Source: JBIQLO01 sp044464175 (GTDB taxonomy: Bacteria; Planctomycetota; Phycisphaerae; Tepidisphaerales; Tepidisphaeraceae). From it: a DNA stretch of 9,454 bases. The notes under the pieces were generated by a model that made no database searches, had not been told where the DNA came from, and saw only the letters and a list, made by a program, of their open reading frames with translations. Made by a program: the position numbers and the translations under genes. The stretch's first letter is position 1. Each line of letters begins with the position of its first letter. Positions 7,101 to 9,454 of the stretch are shown piece by piece. The stretch is from NCBI GenBank assembly GCA_044464175.1, contig JBIQLO010000161.1, positions 1-9,454 of the forward strand, given 5' to 3'.

Positions 7101-8004
7101 TCTGCGTGCCGTCCATCTCTACGTCGTCTTTTGTGGATCGAAGCCCATAAGTGTCGATGGTCAGCGTGGCCGTGTCATGCAGCTTGCTGGTGGCGCTGGT
7201 GCGCTTGACGAAGGAGTCCCCGGTGGGCGTCGGCGGCGTGGCGTTGATCGCGGCGCTGGTCGCCTCGGACGCCAGGCCCTGCGGGTCGATGATCGTCCGC
7301 GTCTGCGGCATCGTCACATCGTCCGCCGTGCTGGTGCGCCCCCATTGCAGCGTGATAACGCCGCTGGTCGCCCCCAGCCGCTGAAAGCCTGCGGGGCGCA
7401 GCTTCAACCCGTTGACGGGCGACGTTGCGGCGGCGATCAATGCCCCGATCTTGGCGACTTCGGCCTCGTCGGTGTCCGCCAGCCCTTCTATGTCATAGCG
7501 CTGTGTAGCGCCATCGGCCAGGCTCTGGGGGTCGATGGTTTTGGTCAGACCTTCCCATGTCTGCTTGTCGCCGGCGCCAGGCGCGTCGGCGGTCGGCTGT
7601 GTGCCGGCGAATCCGGCCAAGGCGGGATCGGCGGTGATCCGGCAGGTGAGGGCGATGTCCCAAAAGCCCTCGGTCTTTTCGTCCAGTGACAGGCTGGCGG
7701 CAGTGACGATGACGGAGAGCGTGTCGGTAACGCCGGTATGCAGTTGGAGTTGGATCGTCCCGGCCTGCCCCTTGAACTTGTCGGGCAGGGGATAGCCGTC
7801 GAGCCGGACCTTTCCCGCCAGCGCCAGGTTGCCGCCGGTTTTGTAGGTGAGTTGGCTCCCCCAGGCGTCATCGCCACGGCCGGATCGGTCGCGTTCCAGG
7901 GCGTCCAGCGCCTGACGCCAACGGTAGATACGCGCGGTGAATTTGGGCGTGCCGGTGATGTCAACAAGGCCGGTCACGCCGCCATTGCGGCCGATCTGAT
8001 TCAT
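4165..8004 (-). CDS. 1279-aa modular protein with 13 tandem ~68-aa repeats, probable tail appendage
   Basis: Three regions. Residues 1-140 are beta-rich with a helix near 25-40 (RWRQALDALERDR). Residues 158-1036 hold thirteen imperfect repeats, each marked by a DPxxL(x)S anchor, at D158, 240, 305, 373, 442, 511, 574, 644, 713, 776, 844, 913 and 982. A typical unit reads DPxGLxSxxxxxxxD, a Pro-rich turn, G(L/M)xxV, a strand with VWRY-like residues, then S(K/T)xDDxEMPGT. Residues 1037-1279 are unique. Their end has TFLGLPAKKVTYLGAE and then VWEIQYWF, resembling, from memory, C-terminal domains of planctomycete phage proteins. No signal peptide or transmembrane helix is seen. The array suggests a beads-on-a-string shaft of small beta domains, so a long fibre or side appendage of the virion is likely; enzymatic activity is not indicated. 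The gene follows the adaptor gene by 17 nt and overlaps the coiled-coil gene by ATGA. AAGGGGG ends 1 nt before the ATG. Confidence 0.85.
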   Translation of the reverse strand: MNQIGRNGGVTGLVDITGTPKFTARIYRWRQALDALERDRSGRGDDAWGSQLTYKTGGNLALAGKVRLDGYPLPDKFKGQAGTIQLQLHTGVTDTLSVIVTAASLSLDEKTEGFWDIALTCRITADPALAGFAGTQPTADAPGAGDKQTWEGLTKTIDPQSLADGATQRYDIEGLADTDEAEVAKIGALIAAATSPVNGLKLRPAGFQRLGATSGVITLQWGRTSTADDVTMPQTRTIIDPQGLASEATSAAINATPPTPTGDSFVKRTSATSKLHDTATLTIDTYGLRSTKDDVEMDGTQIDADPKGLGSTATITKETTSETPPAPPTLAGYVYRTASKRQLNPGHWAHTFHYGLRTTQEDVEMEGTTQEDDPQDIADSGTIRLVTDSATPPDAPAAMLGTKLVSSTRLQLNQGKWAHTFIYRRRDSKDDIEMPGTETTVDPADLESRGRQTLVYDTGETAPAATVPTGLQVVGTTTQQVHDGKAKVVYALAKDTSQQKEEQAATRTVTDPGGLASRATVAKMDATPTLPDGMVERETIHKPITHDHNLNVVEGGLRSTTDDIEMPGTENRIDPLGIESTGRKTKVYDTATGAGTDPTPPGGMQIVAAESQEVNRTKSKTTWLFDVLNSEQKIEFRHQRETIDPNDLTSEKFDADVFTVGSPPSTPAAPDGEKIVDYVDIPVTPTKSVRVWRYAKNDSKDALEQRHTFTETDPQGLASRAAAAKLDATPSLPAGFVERASRSVPVTPDHDLNIVEGGLRSTKDDREMPGTFTVLDPEGLESTGRKTTVYSGSEPADPTPPAGLQIVDSRVEQINSTHSEKVWRYDVLTSKQRREFAHQRIVTDPADLDSEEIEAAVFTTASPPADPAAPSGLKLDRKWDVPLTPAKSLRVYEYRKTTSQDRIELPGTFTVTDPKGLRSHGRQTSVYDTDTPPTDPTPPDGQKITGATVKALDGAKSVKVWEFGTATSQDELEWGNSLVRTDPVALGDERTIAQVQDSATPTAPTLPTGMKLVDTISKQQTDGKWLHRFNYGLMDRQDAAVIEQARAEYSSVNRGGYATAQVVDWSADPKTLAETWHNALRGNVDYEAVDVRRLNLNKALVIQRYRQPSILVTAQMGTAYHRHVRCKLDGATKKVFVVQAVTRGTAGKWVQLSAQPVLAKTLRFSITVRVSATTLPLHNDLIDTVSSGTFLGLPAKKVTYLGAEVRGNLADTAPQVWEIQYWFLYSSIGFIDDQTIPTGGLALAASATITSSDKGWVDIAKTGLSVTDLTTGDYSVFLS
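4897..7533 (-). repeat. Protein-level tandem repeat array, 13 units of ~204 nt
   Basis: The DP anchors are spaced 82, 65, 68, 69, 69, 63, 70, 69, 63, 68, 69 and 69 residues apart. The most constant motif is DD(I/V)EMPGT or a variant, with its E at residues 296, 364, 433, 565, 767 and 904. Nucleotide identity is patchy, so this is an old, diverged coding array and not a DNA satellite. The first unit is longest and least typical; the last runs into the unique C-terminal domain. Confidence 0.85.
5269..6474 (-). repeat. Higher-order duplication: two three-unit blocks of ~200 aa
   Basis: Residues 511-712 (5869-6474) and 713-912 (5269-5868) align end to end as the same three unit types in the same order, 63+70+69 and 63+68+69 residues. 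The first units match at 41 of 63 positions by hand count, sharing LASRA, DATP, VER, VEGGLRST and EMPGT. This identity is above that between neighbouring units and implies block duplication. Confidence 0.7.
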
Positions 8005-8010
8005 GCCCCC

Positions 8011-8021
8011 TTATTCGATGC
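8011..8021 (-). promoter_or_regulatory. Copy 2 of the 11-nt pre-start box GCATCGAATAA
   Basis: GCATCGAATAA on the minus strand, followed by a 6-nt spacer (GGGGGC) and the ATG at 8004. Box plus spacer make up the entire 17-nt gap (8005-8021) between the adaptor stop and the 1279-aa gene. Unlike copy 1, it has no inverted-repeat arms. Confidence 0.45.
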
Positions 8022-8726
8022 TCAGCGGTCCAGCATCCGGTAGACCACCTTGGCCCCCAGCGACCCCATGCCGCGCACTTCCGAACGCAGTTGCAGGTAT
8101 TGCTGCCACGCGGGCCCGGTGTAGGGGTGTTCGTTCTCGTGCATCTGGAGCATGGCCGGAACGCCGGTGGCCAGGACTTGCCGCAGCCAGTCGGCGGGCA
8201 GGTTGATCGTCGTCTCCTGTGCGACGGATTGTGAAATTCCGGGCGTCCAGGTGGTGAACGGGGCGAACCACGCCAGATTGAGGGTGTAATCCGCGTCCGG
8301 CGTCGGCCACACCTGCCCCGCCGTCCAGCTTGAGAAGCCGATGGTCGTCGGCCGGCCGCTGGCGTCGGAACAGTTGCGTCGGTAGCGAACGGTCTGAATG
8401 TCTTGGATGGACAGGGCGGGATAGTCGCCGATCCACGCGCGGGACAGGCGGGTGGGTCGGAAGTTGTCGATGTCCGACAAGTCCACATCCGCCGAACCCT
8501 CGGCCAGCGCGACCGTCGCCGTGGCCGGGATGCAGCGGGTGATGCGCACGAAGTCCTCGCCCACGGTCAGGATGGCGCGGTCAATGTCGGCCACAGAATA
8601 GACGGAGGAGTCCCCGGCATTCTGGGCGAATTGTCGAACGTAGGTACGCGCCTCGTCCACCGTCATCAGGTCGCCGGAATCAGCGGCCGGTGCGCTGGCG
8701 TCGGACATGATAAATGTATTACCCAT
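8022..8726 (-). CDS. Phage head-tail adaptor protein (podovirus/SU10-type)
   Basis: The protein follows the layout I associate with podovirus adaptors that join the portal ring to the tail. After a polar tail, residues 20-66 form two helices (LMTVDEARTYVRQFAQNAG, then VYSVADIDRAILTVGEDFVRI). A beta domain covers about 68-165, including the family-like turn GQVWPTPDADYTLNLAWF at 137-154, where strands flank a PTPD loop. Residues 176-234 form the closing helices (LPADWLRQVLATGVPAMLQM, then PAWQQYLQLRSEVRG). The length of 234 aa is usual for adaptors. ATG at 8726 has AAGGA 7 nt upstream and sits 3 nt after the tail-protein stop; a second Met at residue 7 has no better site. The adaptor is a ring component of the neck, so its presence argues for a short-tailed phage. 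Family assignment rests on fold pattern recalled, not on a search. Confidence 0.7.
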   Translation of the reverse strand: MGNTFIMSDASAPAADSGDLMTVDEARTYVRQFAQNAGDSSVYSVADIDRAILTVGEDFVRITRCIPATATVALAEGSADVDLSDIDNFRPTRLSRAWIGDYPALSIQDIQTVRYRRNCSDASGRPTTIGFSSWTAGQVWPTPDADYTLNLAWFAPFTTWTPGISQSVAQETTINLPADWLRQVLATGVPAMLQMHENEHPYTGPAWQQYLQLRSEVRGMGSLGAKVVYRMLDR

Positions 8727-8729
8727 ATT

Positions 8730-9454
8730 TTAATCCTTCACGGCAATGAACTGCTGACCGGAAATCGCCTGTTTTCCGTCTTTTTGCGCCCAAAGATAAT
8801 ATGTGTTCCCGCCATCCAGCAGGAATTTCACCTTGCCGTTGGAATCGCTCTGGAGCGTGCCGGCAACGACGGTAGTGATATTGGGCGTCGAAGTGATCCA
8901 CACGTCGGCGTCGGCGATAGGATATCCATCGTCCCCGAGGACTTCAATCGTCACGGAATCGGAGCCGGGCCCGCGAATATCGGCCACCTGGATGCCCTCG
9001 ACGCTCTGCCTGGCCGCGTTGGCGGCCTCGACGGCCTCGCTGATCCTGGCGTCGGCGTTAGTGGCGATCGTGGTGAGTTTTGTCCGGTCCTCGTCCCCGA
9101 AACCGCCGTTAAGCGACACATCCTCCGGCGTGGCAAATCCCGAGGCCGTCGCCCAATGGCTGTCGCCATAAGCTTGCAAGGCCGAGAGGTCGGCGGGCGT
9201 GCTGAACCCGGTCGCCGTGGCCCAATGGGTATCTCCGTAGCTTTGGAGGCTGGTGATGCTCGCCCCCGTCGCCAGCCCGCTTACGTCGGCGGTCAGCCAT
9301 GCCGTGTCGCCGTGGGCCTGCAAGGCGGTCAGCGCCGCGCCGGTGGCCAGTCCGGACACATCGGCCTTGAAGGTGTCTGCGTTGGCGGTGTTGGCCAGTG
9401 TGCCGGGAACGTCGAGCTTGTCGAGATATCCGGCGCGCAGGTCGGTCAGGCGGG
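8730..9454 (-). CDS. Tail-fibre-like structural protein, 5' end outside window
   Basis: The frame is open to the right edge, giving 240 visible residues; the apparent GTG start at 9359 is an internal valine. The visible protein begins LTDLRAGYLDKLDVPGTL, a motif widely seen in phage tail proteins. Then come three 23-25-residue repeats ending GD(T/S)xWxT, and a truncated fourth (ASGFATPEDVS). Residues about 110-150 form a helix with Ala-rich heptads (ISEAVEAANAARQSVEGI). The final ~80 residues look like a transthyretin/carboxypeptidase-regulatory-like beta domain: VTIEVLGDDGYPIADADVWI, then VVAGTLQSDSNGKVKFLLDGG and TYYLWAQKDGK. In phage tail proteins such end domains are structural or surface-binding. 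It ends with TAA 3 nt before the adaptor start, so the two are co-transcribed. Whether it is a fibre or a baseplate/tail-surface protein cannot be told without the N-terminus. Confidence 0.8.
   Translation of the reverse strand, partial: RLTDLRAGYLDKLDVPGTLANTANADTFKADVSGLATGAALTALQAHGDTAWLTADVSGLATGASITSLQSYGDTHWATATGFSTPADLSALQAYGDSHWATASGFATPEDVSLNGGFGDEDRTKLTTIATNADARISEAVEAANAARQSVEGIQVADIRGPGSDSVTIEVLGDDGYPIADADVWITSTPNITTVVAGTLQSDSNGKVKFLLDGGNTYYLWAQKDGKQAISGQQFIAVKD
8734..8738 (-). promoter_or_regulatory. Shine-Dalgarno AAGGA deciding the adaptor start at 8726
   Basis: AAGGA on the minus strand, 7 nt before the ATG at 8726 and within the final codons of the preceding tail protein. 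It is the best-formed ribosome site in the window and favours 8726 over the Met at 8708. Confidence 0.7.
9114..9365 (-). repeat. Short tandem protein repeats (23-25 aa) in the tail protein
   Basis: Unit 1 is at 9291-9365 (ADVSGLATGAALTALQ...), unit 2 at 9216-9290 (ADVSGLATGASITSLQ...), unit 3 at 9147-9215 (ATGFSTPADLSALQ...), and the head of a fourth at 9114-9146. All complete units end with GD, one or two residues, W and T. Such units usually form fibre shafts; more copies may lie beyond the right edge. Confidence 0.75.

Noticed and set aside
4897..7533. ~204-nt periodicity considered as a DNA repeat or CRISPR-like array
   Set aside because: Unit lengths vary by whole codons, identity is higher in protein than in DNA, and the frame is open throughout, so it is a protein repeat.
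6091..7689. 532-aa plus-strand open frame opposite the repeat protein
   Set aside because: Its His/Arg/Leu repeats simply mirror the codon pattern of the repeats on the other strand. A stop-poor antisense frame is expected in GC-rich repeated coding sequence.
9357..9359. GTG as the start codon of the tail protein
   Set aside because: The frame continues upstream to the window edge with the sensible tail motif LTDLRAGYLDKLDVPGTL, so this valine is internal.

Overview
The window reads as part of a GC-rich bacteriophage or prophage late (virion structural) region. Nothing in it points to a cellular core pathway, and there is no RNA gene, CRISPR array, insertion sequence, integrase or att site. 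Seven of the eight genes lie on the minus strand and are tightly packed: junctions are ATGA overlaps, 1-3 nt gaps or a 17-nt gap, apart from one 252-nt break. The exception is a 68-aa plus-strand gene inside that break. The host cannot be fixed from sequence. From memory, the tail-protein repeat style (GFATPADxxALQAYGDxHWATA) and the 'LGA...WEIxYxF' C-terminal domain resemble proteins of planctomycete-type phages, but that is a weak lead.

In transcription order (right to left): a tail-fibre-like protein with its 5' end outside the window (8730-9454; short WATA-type repeats and a transthyretin-like end domain); a head-tail adaptor of the podovirus type (8022-8726); a 1279-aa protein of 13 tandem ~68-aa modules (4165-8004); a 129-aa coiled-coil protein (3779-4168); and a 398-aa tryptophan-rich protein of lower GC (2586-3782). 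The last three are joined by two ATGA overlaps and are inferred to build one tail appendage: shaft, coupler and tip.

After the 252-nt break with the plus-strand gene (2367-2573) come a 288-aa protein with a P/Q-rich body, a coiled coil and a small C-terminal helical motif (1467-2333), and a protein of at least 488 aa that leaves the window on the left (1-1465). The latter has Gly/Ala-rich hydrophobic stretches and an HEVLGH zincin-like motif, the pattern of a large polyvalent or internal (ejection) virion protein. It is hidden under long antisense open frames.

The most unusual signals are: an 11-base box (GCATCGAATAA) found exactly 6 nt before the start codons of two different minus-strand genes; a 9-bp inverted repeat that encloses most of one copy of this box and buries the start codon of the 288-aa gene; and the 13-unit modular protein, which contains a duplicated three-unit block.
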